From positions 248,001 to 312,000 of the forward strand of contig DUNG01000023.1 in assembly GCA_012839475.1 (NCBI GenBank): a stretch of DNA of 64,000 bases. The letters run 5' to 3'. Positions 17,986-26,629 of the stretch are shown piece after piece. The notes under the pieces are model-generated. The model was not told the origin of the DNA, did no database searches, and saw only the letters and a list, made by a program, of their open reading frames with translations. How positions within the stretch are numbered: position 1 is the stretch's first letter; every line of letters begins with the position of its first letter. The position numbers and the translations under genes were made by a program. The stretch is from Petrimonas sp. Lineage in GTDB: Bacteria > Bacteroidota > Bacteroidia > Bacteroidales > Dysgonomonadaceae.

Positions 17986-19362
17986 ATGAGAAGAATGAAA
18001 ATGTTTCTGTTTCTGGTGCTTTTTGCCACGGGTTCCGTGTTAGCACAGGAGAAGGAGGTAAAGTACGACCAGTATGGTATGGAGGTGAAGTGGACCGACC
18101 TGAAGGCTGAAATGCAAGATGGGAGGCTCGTTTTCGAGACGGAGGATGGCAACTACAAGTTGTGGTACGATGTCCGCATACAAGCTGATTTTGCCAGTTT
18201 CTTCGGAATCGATAAGGATTACGATCCCATTGGGAATGGGGCGAGTATCCGTCGTGCTCGCTTTGCGGTAAAGGCGCAACTGACTCCCGACTGGTATGGT
18301 GAGATTGATATTGACATGGCTAACGGGTTTCCCGAGCTGAAAGATGCGGTGCTTCGTTACGACGGGATCAAGAACGTGGAGATACAGGTGGGTAATTTCA
18401 AGGAGAACTTCTCGATGCAGAGGAACACTTCCTCCCGTTTCCTCCAGTTCATGGAGAGGCCGATGGTGACCTACCTGGCACCCTCCCGGCACCTAGGCGC
18501 TAATATTAAGTACTGTGTTCCAGTCTTCTGGGCATCCGGAGGTCTCTTTTTTCAGGAGGTGGCGGGAATCGAAGAGATTGAGAACGTGCAGGACAACAAC
18601 AAGGATTACGGTCGTGGACCGGGTTATTCGCTTACCGGTAAGATGGTCTTGCGTCCCTTTAACAAGCGCATTGACCGCGGGTTGCATATAGGGGGAGCTA
18701 TCTCCTACCGGACCCCAAAGTCGCACGATGCACCAAGTGACTTTGGGGGCATGCGGTTCAGTACCCGGAATTCCACCTCCATTAACCGAAAGAAGTATCT
18801 CGATACCGACGTGGTGAAAGGGGTGGACCACTCTCTCCTTTACACCGCCGAATTGGCGGGTCACTATAAGGGGCTGCGTGTGGAGACAGCCTATATAGGG
18901 ACTACCCTCTACATGAAAGATGATGCCCCGGGTAACCTGAACAACAAGCACTTTGGAGGCTGGTACGCGCAAGCGGGTTACCTGCTGTTCGGAGGTACGC
19001 AACGGTACGATTACTGGGGAGCCAAGTACAACCGGGCCGAGCGAGGCAAGAAGTGGGGTGACGTGGAATTGACCGCCCGGTATGAATGTCTTAACCTGAA
19101 TGACTTTGACGGGGGCGTGTACGGTGGCGCCGGAGAGGCATTTGCCGTGGGGCTGAACTACTGGGTGAACAACAACGTCAAGTTCATGCTCAACTATCAG
19201 TATAACAATAACGATCGTTATGCCAACGGTAAAGGTAAGCACTTTATCGGACACGACGCTGCCGGTAATCCGACAAAAGATTACACGCAGGCGGTGGAAG
19301 CAAAAGGGAAGGGCGGAGCAGACCATAGCATGGTGGCCCTGCGTTGTGAAGTGGTATTTTAG
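17986..19362 (+). CDS. Phosphate-selective porin O/P (OprP-like)
   Basis: This 458-residue protein has a signal peptide ending in GSVLAQ and then a beta-barrel rich in aromatic and charged strands. The pattern ASIRRARFAVKAQLTPDWYG, VGNFKENFSMQ and SSRFLQFMERPMV is typical of the porin O/P family that passes phosphate or polyphosphate across the outer membrane. The C-terminus ends in a phenylalanine (LRCEVVF), as expected for BAM-assembled barrels. It lies 28 bases after the transporter, which supports phosphate as the substrate. Confidence 0.88.
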   Translation: MRRMKMFLFLVLFATGSVLAQEKEVKYDQYGMEVKWTDLKAEMQDGRLVFETEDGNYKLWYDVRIQADFASFFGIDKDYDPIGNGASIRRARFAVKAQLTPDWYGEIDIDMANGFPELKDAVLRYDGIKNVEIQVGNFKENFSMQRNTSSRFLQFMERPMVTYLAPSRHLGANIKYCVPVFWASGGLFFQEVAGIEEIENVQDNNKDYGRGPGYSLTGKMVLRPFNKRIDRGLHIGGAISYRTPKSHDAPSDFGGMRFSTRNSTSINRKKYLDTDVVKGVDHSLLYTAELAGHYKGLRVETAYIGTTLYMKDDAPGNLNNKHFGGWYAQAGYLLFGGTQRYDYWGAKYNRAERGKKWGDVELTARYECLNLNDFDGGVYGGAGEAFAVGLNYWVNNNVKFMLNYQYNNNDRYANGKGKHFIGHDAAGNPTKDYTQAVEAKGKGGADHSMVALRCEVVF

Positions 19363-19393
19363 ACTTGTTTAAACCTATCAAAAAGAATAATTT

Positions 19394-20233
19394 ATGAAAA
19401 CTAAGATAATAACAGCAATCGCTCTCGCGCTTGTGCTGCTGGGCGTATCGTGCGTTGAAGACGAAATGTACCGTGGCCCGGCAAACATATCAAAAATTGA
19501 GTTTACGCCTTCAGCCGTAACGACTGCCGACGATGTGACCGTGGTGGTGACCGTAACCGACTTGCAGGGTGTTACCTCCGTGAAACTTCAATATAAGGTG
19601 AATGGTGGCTCACAAACCGAGCTGAATATGACAAAGGGGAGTGGCGATACTTACTCCGCCGTTATCCCGAAACAGGCTGATAAAGCGGTCGTTACGTTCG
19701 TCGTGGTAGCCAATAACGAGGTGGGTATTCCCGCTACATCCAGCGAGCAGTCCTACACGGTGGGGGCTGCCCCGGTGGACTTCGCGAACCTGGTGTTGAA
19801 CGAGATTGACGGCAACAGTAAGTCGATTGAGCTCTACAACAAGGGAACGGTACCCATTCCGCTCGAAGGGGTAAAGTTGATTAAGGATAATAACGACGAT
19901 AGTAACCCCTGGTGGCAGGGCGTTGCAGAAAACGGCTCGATACCCGCCGATGGCTATATCGTGATCATACAAAACAACCCGGACAACCCTCTCTTGTCGG
20001 GTAATGCAGGTATATCCGCGAAGAAGTGCTTGAGGTTCGAGTTGAAATCGGCTGCCGGTGTCAGCTTAGGTGTCTTCTTGCGCGGTGATGAGGCGAATCT
20101 AGGCAAGAATATCAGTGATACGGCGCCCAAATCGTTCCAGAGGATACCCAACGGGACGGGCGACTGGAAGTTAGCCGATCCGACTAACGGGAGCAAGAAT
20201 CCGGATACGGGCGACCCCATTCCTCAGGAGTAA
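19394..20233 (+). CDS. Lipoprotein with lamin-tail domain
   Basis: This 279-residue protein has a lipoprotein signal (LLGVSC, cysteine at about residue 20). A beta-sandwich of the Ig type follows (residues about 30-125). A lamin-tail domain comes next, recognisable by VLNEIDGNSKSIELYNKG, a PLEGVKLI strand and ADGYIVII. Lamin-tail domains in bacteria occur in secreted nucleases and surface proteins and probably bind ligands or DNA. It closes the phosphate cluster, so capture of a phosphate-bearing polymer is a possible role, but this is inference. Confidence 0.82.
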   Translation: MKTKIITAIALALVLLGVSCVEDEMYRGPANISKIEFTPSAVTTADDVTVVVTVTDLQGVTSVKLQYKVNGGSQTELNMTKGSGDTYSAVIPKQADKAVVTFVVVANNEVGIPATSSEQSYTVGAAPVDFANLVLNEIDGNSKSIELYNKGTVPIPLEGVKLIKDNNDDSNPWWQGVAENGSIPADGYIVIIQNNPDNPLLSGNAGISAKKCLRFELKSAAGVSLGVFLRGDEANLGKNISDTAPKSFQRIPNGTGDWKLADPTNGSKNPDTGDPIPQE

Positions 20234-20257
20234 TCGCGAGGTTGAGTTTTTTATCGA

Positions 20258-20308
20258 GGGGAGACCGGGCTTTGTAAGCCCCTATCGGGATGTAACGCCC
20301 AGTCTCCC
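20258..20308 (+). terminator. Long hairpin after the phosphate cluster
   Basis: GGGAGAC-c-GGGC (20259-20270) pairs with GCCC-a-GTCTCCC (20297-20308), giving an 11-pair stem around a 26-base loop that contains a small CCC-tatc-GGG hairpin. No T run follows, so it is either a processing or stability element or a protein-bound structure rather than a standard terminator. Confidence 0.45.
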
Positions 20309-20461
20309 GCTTGGTTTTCGTGATACTTTGGCGGTAAGCGGAACCAAAACTATTGACATTAAATGTGATGCTGCTTTAGCGTGACGCTACTGTACGTAAC
20401 GTGCTACCGTATACCACCATCAAAATGCGACAAGATTATAAACCAAAAAAATGCAGGCGAT

Positions 20462-21106
20462 ATGAGTAATGAGAAATTGGAGATCGGCCAAATATCGAAA
20501 CCCAGGTTCGAGTTTCGCTCGTTTGGGCGTTGCTTTCGTGATGCGGCAGCGAGGATGGCTCGTCTTTCCGTCCCTGTACCGGAAGCGGTATGGGAGCGGC
20601 ACAGTAGCGAGATCTACATCGTGAGCCGTACTAACGATGTGAATAACACCAAGATACGCGATGGCAAAATGGATATCAAGACGTACGTGCAGACGGTGGA
20701 TGGCCTTGAGCAATGGAACCCACTGATGAAGGGCGACTTCCCCATGGCGGCCAGTGTGCTCAGCGAAAAGGTGTTCCCTGCTTTCATGGTGGATAACCTA
20801 CCCAAGTTAACCCAGGAGCGTTACACCTTGGAGGAGTTCCTGGAGATGGTGGAGCAGCATCCCGACCTGCAGGCGGTGGTGGTGGAAAAGGTGCGGTACG
20901 GCTACATGGTTAACGATACCATCTGCGAAACGGGTGAGGTCTACATTAACGGGGCTATGGTGAAAACCATCAACTCAGAGTCGACCGAGGTTGAGGATGT
21001 GCTAAAGACCATCAGGGAGGTGGGACTCGAAGGGGTTGAGAACATAAACTACCTGCAAGTGATCAAGCGGGTGATAGGAATGATCAACAAACCGCTGGCA
21101 AATTAA
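20462..21106 (+). CDS. Uncharacterised protein, probably a divergent CYTH-like fold
   Basis: This 214-residue protein has no membrane segment or signal peptide. I do not recognise a named family with certainty. Several parts recall the CYTH tunnel fold: an N-terminal FEFRSFG strand, EIYIVSRTNDVNNTKIRDGK followed by MDIKTYV, and a second half with EKVRYGYMVN and EVYING. These resemble the R-x-R and K-rich strands of triphosphate tunnel enzymes. It lies 6 bases before a clear CYTH gene, which fits a related origin. I chose ATG 20462 (MSNEKLEIGQ) because the longer frame starts in non-conserved sequence. Function is unknown. Confidence 0.6.
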   Translation: MSNEKLEIGQISKPRFEFRSFGRCFRDAAARMARLSVPVPEAVWERHSSEIYIVSRTNDVNNTKIRDGKMDIKTYVQTVDGLEQWNPLMKGDFPMAASVLSEKVFPAFMVDNLPKLTQERYTLEEFLEMVEQHPDLQAVVVEKVRYGYMVNDTICETGEVYINGAMVKTINSESTEVEDVLKTIREVGLEGVENINYLQVIKRVIGMINKPLAN

Positions 21107-21112
21107 TAGGCT

Positions 21113-21595
21113 ATGGCATTAGAGATTGAGAGAAAATTTCTGGTCAATTCCGGGGCTTTCAAGCAGGAGGCGGCTAGGCAAACGCGTATCGTACAGGGTT
21201 ACTTGTCATCGGTACCGGAGCGTACCGTAAGGGTGCGGGTGAAAGACGATAAAGGGTTCCTCACCATAAAGGGGATGGGGAGCGCGAGCGGAGCATCCCG
21301 CTACGAGTGGGAGAAAGAGATCCCCTTGGTTGAGGCGGAGGAACTGTTGGCTATCTGTGAACCGGGTGTGATCGATAAAACCCGTTACGAGGTTGAATCG
21401 GGTCCCTTCACCTTTGAAGTGGACGAGTTTTATGGTGACAACGAGGGCTTGATACTCGCCGAAATAGAACTGCCGAGTGAGGACACATCGTTTGACAGAC
21501 CTGAATGGTTGGGACGCGAGGTGACCGGTGACCCCAGCTACTACAATTCGATGTTGATGAAACATCCCTACAGCCAATGGGAACAGACCAAATGA
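21113..21595 (+). CDS. CYTH domain protein (triphosphate tunnel metalloenzyme)
   Basis: This 160-residue protein starts with MALEIERKFLV, containing the ExExK metal-binding motif of CYTH proteins. The basic strands ERTVRVRVKDDKGFLTIKG and DKTRYEV and the acidic strand FEVDEFYGDNEGLILAEIEL complete the tunnel. Single-domain bacterial CYTH proteins of this kind hydrolyse tripolyphosphate or nucleoside triphosphates. Its stop overlaps the start of the downstream permease by four bases (ATGA), which shows translational coupling. Confidence 0.92.
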   Translation: MALEIERKFLVNSGAFKQEAARQTRIVQGYLSSVPERTVRVRVKDDKGFLTIKGMGSASGASRYEWEKEIPLVEAEELLAICEPGVIDKTRYEVESGPFTFEVDEFYGDNEGLILAEIELPSEDTSFDRPEWLGREVTGDPSYYNSMLMKHPYSQWEQTK

Positions 21596-23196
21596 ACGAG
21601 ATGAAGAGAGAGAAGCATTTCGATCCGCTCGATATGAACAATTACCGCATCGAGCGGTTGCCGACGTTAAAAAAGTCAGGTTTCGAGCGATGGATGTCTA
21701 TCATTGGTATTCCCCTCGCCATTTTCGCTTTCGTTTATATCTATTGGTTCGCCCAGATCCCTTTCCTCGACACCTTTGATGTGTCACTGTTGGGGAAAGA
21801 GTCGGCTTCACGGTTCACCGAGCTAGGTGCCGAGGGCTTCTCCAGGATTAATTACGCGATGTTGGCCATCTTCGCTGCTTCCATAATTCTGTGGATTACC
21901 GAGCCCATCCCCAACTACCTCACCTCTTTGGTGTTGATTCTCGCTGTGGTGCTTACCGGCGTAACTACTGAGCGGACAGCCTACGCGCAATTGGGGCACC
22001 CGGTGATGTGGCTTAATATCCTCTCCTTCGTGTTGGCGAGCATGCTGGTAAAAACGCAGGTGGCCAAACGGTTTGCCTTGTGGTTCGTGATCAGGTTCGG
22101 GAAAAACGCGACTATGATCATCTTCAGTTTCATGGTCATTAATATCGTCCTATCGGCGTTTATCTCGGCTACCACGGCCAAGGCCACCATCCTGCTTCCC
22201 ATTTTCATGGTTATCGCGGCCATCTACGGGGCAACGGGTGGCGATAATCGCAACAACTTCGGGCGTAACCTGGTCCTTCAAAACCTGTTCCAAATCAATA
22301 TTGGCGCATCGGGTTTCATCACCGGGTCGGGGGCCAATCTACTGGCTGGAGCTTTGATTGCCGGGGCTATGGGGTGGGGTGTTTTCAGCTACCAGGACTG
22401 GTTCGTGGCTGCCTTCCCGTTGGCTATCATATTGATGGTAATCGGATGGTTCGTCGGTACTAAGCTGATCTTCCCACTTAAAAAGGGCGAGGATCGTCCC
22501 CAGATTGAGGGGGGTATCGACCGCTTAAAGGAGGAGTTGGCCAAGCTGGGTAAGATGAAGCCGGAGGAGTTCAAGGCGATTGCCATTTTCGTGGCGGTCC
22601 TTGCGCTGTGGGCTACCGATAAGCAGCATGGTATTAGTCAGACCGCTGTCGCATTCCTGGGGGCCGTGGTGGCCCTGCTCCCCAAGGTGGGTATCGTGAA
22701 GTGGAATGACGTGGATATTCCCTGGCACTTGCTGCTCTTCTCGGCGGGCGCGTACACGTTGGGTGCCGGGTTGGATGCTACCAACCTGCCGGGTACGATG
22801 ATCGATGCCCTTTTCACCCGTTTAGGGATCACCGTGGATACCCCCTACTGGGTGCTCTTCTTTATTCTTACCGGCACCATGCTCTTCTCGGCACTGATCT
22901 TCCAGAGCAAGACGATGCGGACGCTTATCTTCGTGCCGATAGCGATAGGGGTGGCCCAGCGTTTCAACCTACCGATACTGAGTCTCGCTTTCCCCGTGGC
23001 CCTGTTGATCGAGCACGTGTACGTGTTGCCGTTTAATAGCAAGCCCGCGGCCCTGTTGTACGCTACCGACCACTATAGTTGGAGTGACACCTTTAAGTTC
23101 GGTATTACTATGATGTTGATAGGCTGGGTGATGATCATGGTATGGGGCGAGACAGTGCTCAAATGGTTGGGTTACACGAGTGGGGTCTTTTTCTAA
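21592..23196 (+). CDS. SLC13/DASS family anion permease
   Basis: This permease has about 12 hydrophobic segments after a soluble N-terminus of about 40 residues. The DASS family moves sulfate, phosphate or di- and tricarboxylates with sodium. The paired sodium-site motifs appear as SATTAKATILLPIF and, near the C-terminus, LPFNSKPAALLYATD. I chose ATG 21592, which overlaps the CYTH stop as ATGA, giving 534 residues. The neighbouring CYTH and phosphate genes suggest phosphate or polyphosphate-linked anions, but the substrate cannot be read from the sequence. Confidence 0.87.
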   Translation: MNEMKREKHFDPLDMNNYRIERLPTLKKSGFERWMSIIGIPLAIFAFVYIYWFAQIPFLDTFDVSLLGKESASRFTELGAEGFSRINYAMLAIFAASIILWITEPIPNYLTSLVLILAVVLTGVTTERTAYAQLGHPVMWLNILSFVLASMLVKTQVAKRFALWFVIRFGKNATMIIFSFMVINIVLSAFISATTAKATILLPIFMVIAAIYGATGGDNRNNFGRNLVLQNLFQINIGASGFITGSGANLLAGALIAGAMGWGVFSYQDWFVAAFPLAIILMVIGWFVGTKLIFPLKKGEDRPQIEGGIDRLKEELAKLGKMKPEEFKAIAIFVAVLALWATDKQHGISQTAVAFLGAVVALLPKVGIVKWNDVDIPWHLLLFSAGAYTLGAGLDATNLPGTMIDALFTRLGITVDTPYWVLFFILTGTMLFSALIFQSKTMRTLIFVPIAIGVAQRFNLPILSLAFPVALLIEHVYVLPFNSKPAALLYATDHYSWSDTFKFGITMMLIGWVMIMVWGETVLKWLGYTSGVFF

Positions 23197-23333
23197 GGTA
23201 GCGCCTATGGTAACTGTTATTTGACTTACGTTTTCCCGGTTCACGGTTTTCGGTTCGTTGAATACCGTTGTACCGGAAACTGAATGTCATGTGTTGTGCG
23301 GCGTGTACTGAAAGCTGTCTGGGTCCATTGCCT

Positions 23334-24560
23334 CTATTCGTTCTCGTCGTACGTTTGGTATAGGAAGTCGTTGTAAGGGAAGCGGGTGACATGGATCTCC
23401 TTTACCTTCTCGTAGAGCATCTCTTTGAGGGCATCGATATTCTCCCTTTCGAGGGCTGATATGAAGACGCTCTCCTCCCTCATTTTGGCAGGCCACGATT
23501 GCTTAAGCTCTTCAATGGAGTAGTTCTCCCTTCGTTTCGGCGATAGGTCGTCCTCCTCTTTTTCAACGTGCGTGAAGGCGTCTATCTTGTTGAAAACGAG
23601 GATGGTCGGTTTTTCTGTCTCGTCGATCTCGTGGAGTGTTTCCTCCACTACCTGGATTTGCTCTTCGAAAGCGGGGTGCGAGATATCCACCACGTGTAGC
23701 AGGATATCGGCCTCCCGTACCTCGTCGAGGGTCGACTTGAACGACTCTACCAGGTGGGTCGGCAGCTTCCGGATAAAGCCCACCGTGTCGGTCAGCAGAA
23801 ACGGCAGGTTCTCGATGGTCATTTTCCTAACCGTGGTGTCAAGCGTGGCGAAGAGCTTGTCTTCCGCGAACACCTCGCTCTTGGTGAGCAGCGTCATCAG
23901 GGTCGATTTCCCCACGTTGGTATAGCCTACCAGGGCTACCCGCACCAGCTTCCCTCGGTTCTTTCGCTGGACGCTTTTCTGTTTATCGATCTTCTCCAAC
24001 TCCTTCTTGAGTCGCGCTATCTTGTCGAGGATCAGCCGGCGGTCGGTCTCCAGCTGTGTTTCACCCGGGCCGCGCATGATGGTGCCCCCTCCGCCCCGCT
24101 GCCTCTCGAGGTGCGTCCACATGCGGGTGAGCCTAGGGAGTAGGTACTGGTATTGGGCCAGCTCCACCTGCGCCTTCGCGTGGGAGGTCTTCGCCCGCAT
24201 CGCGAAGATATCGAGGATCAGGCTGGTCCGGTCCATGATGCGTACCTTGAGCTCCCTTTCGATATTGCGCAGTTGGCGGGCCGATAGCTCGTCATCGAAG
24301 ATTACCACCCCCACTTCGTTCTCCTCATCCACCACGTGCTGCTCGATCTCTTCCAGCTTCCCTTTGCCTACGAACGTGGCGGTGTTGGGCGTATCGAGTC
24401 GCTGGATGAACCGTTCACACGGGATTAGCCCGGCCGTCTCGGCCAGGAATGCCAGCTCGTCGAGGTACTCGTTCACCGTCTCTTCGCTCTGTTCCTGCGT
24501 AACGAGTCCCACCAGGACGGCGTTATCACTCTTTATGTCGTATTGTATAAAATCTTTCAT
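23334..24560 (-). CDS. hflX: GTPase HflX
   Basis: HflX is a ribosome-splitting GTPase. The 408-residue protein has an N-terminal HflX domain with ARQLRNIERELKVRIMDRT and a glycine-rich RQRGGGGTIMRGPGETQLE segment. The G domain carries GYTNVGKSTL (G1), DTVGFI (G3) and NKIDAF (G4). Length and order are normal. It ends close to the convergent DASS gene, with 137 bases between. Confidence 0.95.
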   Translation of the reverse strand: MKDFIQYDIKSDNAVLVGLVTQEQSEETVNEYLDELAFLAETAGLIPCERFIQRLDTPNTATFVGKGKLEEIEQHVVDEENEVGVVIFDDELSARQLRNIERELKVRIMDRTSLILDIFAMRAKTSHAKAQVELAQYQYLLPRLTRMWTHLERQRGGGGTIMRGPGETQLETDRRLILDKIARLKKELEKIDKQKSVQRKNRGKLVRVALVGYTNVGKSTLMTLLTKSEVFAEDKLFATLDTTVRKMTIENLPFLLTDTVGFIRKLPTHLVESFKSTLDEVREADILLHVVDISHPAFEEQIQVVEETLHEIDETEKPTILVFNKIDAFTHVEKEEDDLSPKRRENYSIEELKQSWPAKMREESVFISALERENIDALKEMLYEKVKEIHVTRFPYNDFLYQTYDENE

Positions 24561-24633
24561 GCGTCTTTCCCTATCTCATATTTCACCGTGCAACCCGCTT
24601 TTATCCTTTTCCATTGCACACCTTGTTTTTTGT

Positions 24634-24660
24634 ACGTGCACCATTTTTTTGTTTGCACGT
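24634..24660. repeat. Inverted repeat between hflX and the upstream outer-membrane gene
   Basis: ACGTGCA (24634-24640) and TGCACGT (24654-24660) pair around a T-rich loop. On the minus strand no T run follows, so it is not a clear terminator for the outer-membrane gene. It may be a protein-binding site upstream of hflX. Confidence 0.35.
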
Positions 24661-24690
24661 GGGGTACTTGATCACGTCACTCTCTTGAAC

Positions 24691-25200
24691 TTAAAACCAA
24701 AAACCGAATCCTGCCGTAAAAAGCAGTTGCGAGTGGTCACGGATAAATTGGTATTTTAGCTCGTAGTTCGCCCTTACCCGGTAAGTTATATCGTGTTGCC
24801 ACCCTAAGCCGAGGTTGGCCCCCAGTCGCCGCTCCCTTCGTGCAGGAACGATCTCCTGGTCTACCGTCGTTTCATCGTACGACCACTGGGAGTAGTTGAG
24901 ACCGGCGATCGGGTAGAGCGATAGCGCAACCGATACCGGCAGGATATAGTGCGCATCGGTCTCTACCATCCACATGTCGGTACCTTTCCGCTCGATAAAG
25001 CGGGTGAACGAGGGGGCGAACCGCAGCTCGTTGGTATAGTAGTAGTGCAGGTGTACACCCCCGCCAACGCTCTTGATGTCGCTACCGTAACCAGCCTGTA
25101 CGCCAACCCCGAAGGTGCCCTCGAACTGCGCGAAGCCGTTGGTGAGGGAGAGGAGCCCGAAAAGGGCAGAAAGTGACATCCGGATTAAAAATCGTCTCAT
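24691..25200 (-). CDS. Outer-membrane beta-barrel protein
   Basis: This 169-residue protein begins with a signal peptide (MRRFLIRMSLSALFGLLSLT, cleaved near GFAQF). The rest alternates hydrophobic and polar residues in eight or so strands: GVGVQAGYGSDIKSVGGGVH, ELRFAPSFTRFIE, LSLYPIAGLNYSQW and RVRANYELKYQFI. It ends in FGFWF, a typical barrel terminus. This fits a small OmpA/OmpX-like porin-family barrel. No specific function can be assigned. It lies between mnmA and hflX on the same strand. Confidence 0.75.
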   Translation of the reverse strand: MRRFLIRMSLSALFGLLSLTNGFAQFEGTFGVGVQAGYGSDIKSVGGGVHLHYYYTNELRFAPSFTRFIERKGTDMWMVETDAHYILPVSVALSLYPIAGLNYSQWSYDETTVDQEIVPARRERRLGANLGLGWQHDITYRVRANYELKYQFIRDHSQLLFTAGFGFWF

Positions 25201-25287
25201 TCGCGAAATGTATTCAATATGCTATATTGTTTTTTTGCTCTCACTTGTTGCAAATAGTTTACGTCAGTCGAGCCTGCAAGCAACAGC

Positions 25288-26352
25288 TCATACAATCACT
25301 CCACTGCCGATACATAAGCGGGCATCGTTATCGTACACCACTCCGAACTGCCCCGACGCGATGCCCTGCTGCGGCTCACTGGAGTGTAGCCGGTAGAGGT
25401 CGCCCACGCGGGAGAGCCTCCCCTTGGTGAACTCCGGTGTGTGCCTTATCTTGAAGGTGACCTCCTTCTCGCCATCAAACTCCCCCCAGGGATCCATCGT
25501 GATGAAGTGGAACCCCTGCAGGTCAACTATTTCCCCGTATTGCTGCTTCGTGTCGTACCCCTTGGAGACGTAGACGATGTTGCGGTTCACGTCTTTCTTG
25601 ATCACGAACCAGGGCCCCCCGCTCAAGCCCAGCCCTTTCCGCTGGCCAATGGTGTGAAACCAGAACCCCTGGTGCTTCCCCAGGATGTTGCCGGTCTCCA
25701 GCTCCACGATCAGCCCCTCTTTTTTCCCTAAGTAGCGTTCGATGAAGTCGTTGTAGTTCACCTTCCCGAGGAAGCAGATACCCTGGCTGTCTTTCCGTTG
25801 GGCCGAGGGGAGCTTTTCCCGCGCCGCGATGGCCCGCACTTCCGATTTAAGCAGATGCCCGATGGGGAACATCAGCTTGGCTACCTGTACACGGTTCAGC
25901 TGCCCCAGGAAGTAGGTCTGGTCCTTCACCTTGTCTTTCGCGGTGGAGAGCCATGCGCGGCCATCCCGCTCGGCAGTAGTGGCGTAGTGACCGGTAGCGA
26001 TCTTATCGAACTGGTGGCCCCACCTCTCCTCGAACACCCCGAACTTGATCAGCTTGTTGCACATCATATCAGGGTTTGGGGTCAAGCCCCGCTTTACCGA
26101 ATCGATGGTGTACTGCACCACCGTATCCCAGTACTCCTCGTGCAGCGATACCACCTCAAATTGGCAACCGTATCTTTTGGCGATGAAGGAGACCATCTCG
26201 ATATCCTCTTCCGATGGGCAGTCGATGTAGCCCTCCTCATCCTCCATCCCTATCTGGATGTAAAAGATGACGGGGTCGTGGCCCATCTCCTTGAGCTGGT
26301 GTACCACGACGGAGCTGTCGACTCCTCCTGAAACCAATGCCGCTACGTTCAT
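25288..26352 (-). CDS. mnmA: tRNA 2-thiouridine(34) synthase
   Basis: MnmA transfers sulfur to uridine 34 in tRNAs for Lys, Glu and Gln. The PP-loop [13 protein letters not shown] is at residues 3-15. The catalytic cysteines appear in [13 protein letters not shown] (first) and [12 protein letters not shown] (second). The 354 residues from ATG 26352 have the normal length. I rejected the 19-codon upstream extension because it has no family similarity and overlaps the promoter -7 element at 26371. Confidence 0.94.
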   Translation of the reverse strand: MNVAALVSGGVDSSVVVHQLKEMGHDPVIFYIQIGMEDEEGYIDCPSEEDIEMVSFIAKRYGCQFEVVSLHEEYWDTVVQYTIDSVKRGLTPNPDMMCNKLIKFGVFEERWGHQFDKIATGHYATTAERDGRAWLSTAKDKVKDQTYFLGQLNRVQVAKLMFPIGHLLKSEVRAIAAREKLPSAQRKDSQGICFLGKVNYNDFIERYLGKKEGLIVELETGNILGKHQGFWFHTIGQRKGLGLSGGPWFVIKKDVNRNIVYVSKGYDTKQQYGEIVDLQGFHFITMDPWGEFDGEKEVTFKIRHTPEFTKGRLSRVGDLYRLHSSEPQQGIASGQFGVVYDNDARLCIGSGVIV

Positions 26353-26370
26353 GCTTGATAATTGAATAGA

Positions 26371-26378
26371 CAAAGGTA
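26371..26378 (-). promoter_or_regulatory. -7 element of mnmA
   Basis: The minus strand reads TACCTTTG, an exact match to TAnnTTTG, 18 bases before the mnmA ATG. Confidence 0.5.
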
Positions 26379-26437
26379 CGCGTTTGTCGCGACTTCCGGA
26401 AAAATGCAAATTTAAAATCTATTTACACGATAAATGG

Positions 26438-26466
26438 TTGAAAACAAAAAAATAGTAGTATCTTTA
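26438..26466 (+). promoter_or_regulatory. Promoter of recJ
   Basis: TTG at 26438-26440 and TATCTTTA at 26459-26466 are 18 bases apart. The -7 element differs from the consensus only in its last base. The expected start point near 26473 coincides with the first base of the leader hairpin. Confidence 0.5.
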
Positions 26467-26472
26467 CAAATT

Positions 26473-26598
26473 GGAAGCGGTATATGGTGTCGCGTGGAGC
26501 GCCGCGCATCCCCCAGCGGGCTTTTTGTTCACCGCTTCCCTGATAAGGGTTTCCCCTCTCGCAGAAAGGGGTTTACCCTTCCCGATATCAATTTCGGG
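26473..26598 (+). ncRNA. Structured leader RNA of recJ, three successive stem-loops
   Basis: Three hairpins follow each other. GGAAGCGGT (26473-26481) pairs perfectly with ACCGCTTCC (26531-26539) and encloses a GC-rich 49-base loop. AAGGGT (26545-26550) pairs with ACCCTT (26575-26580), with an inner stem CCCCT (26553-26557) to AGGGG (26567-26571). CCCGA (26581-26585) pairs with TCGGG (26594-26598). The structure ends 31 bases before the recJ ATG. I do not recognise a known riboswitch class. It could be a cis-regulatory RNA or a genomic repeat element. Confidence 0.5.
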
Positions 26599-26629
26599 GG
26601 CTTCGAGAGAAAGAAAAAAAACGATATAA

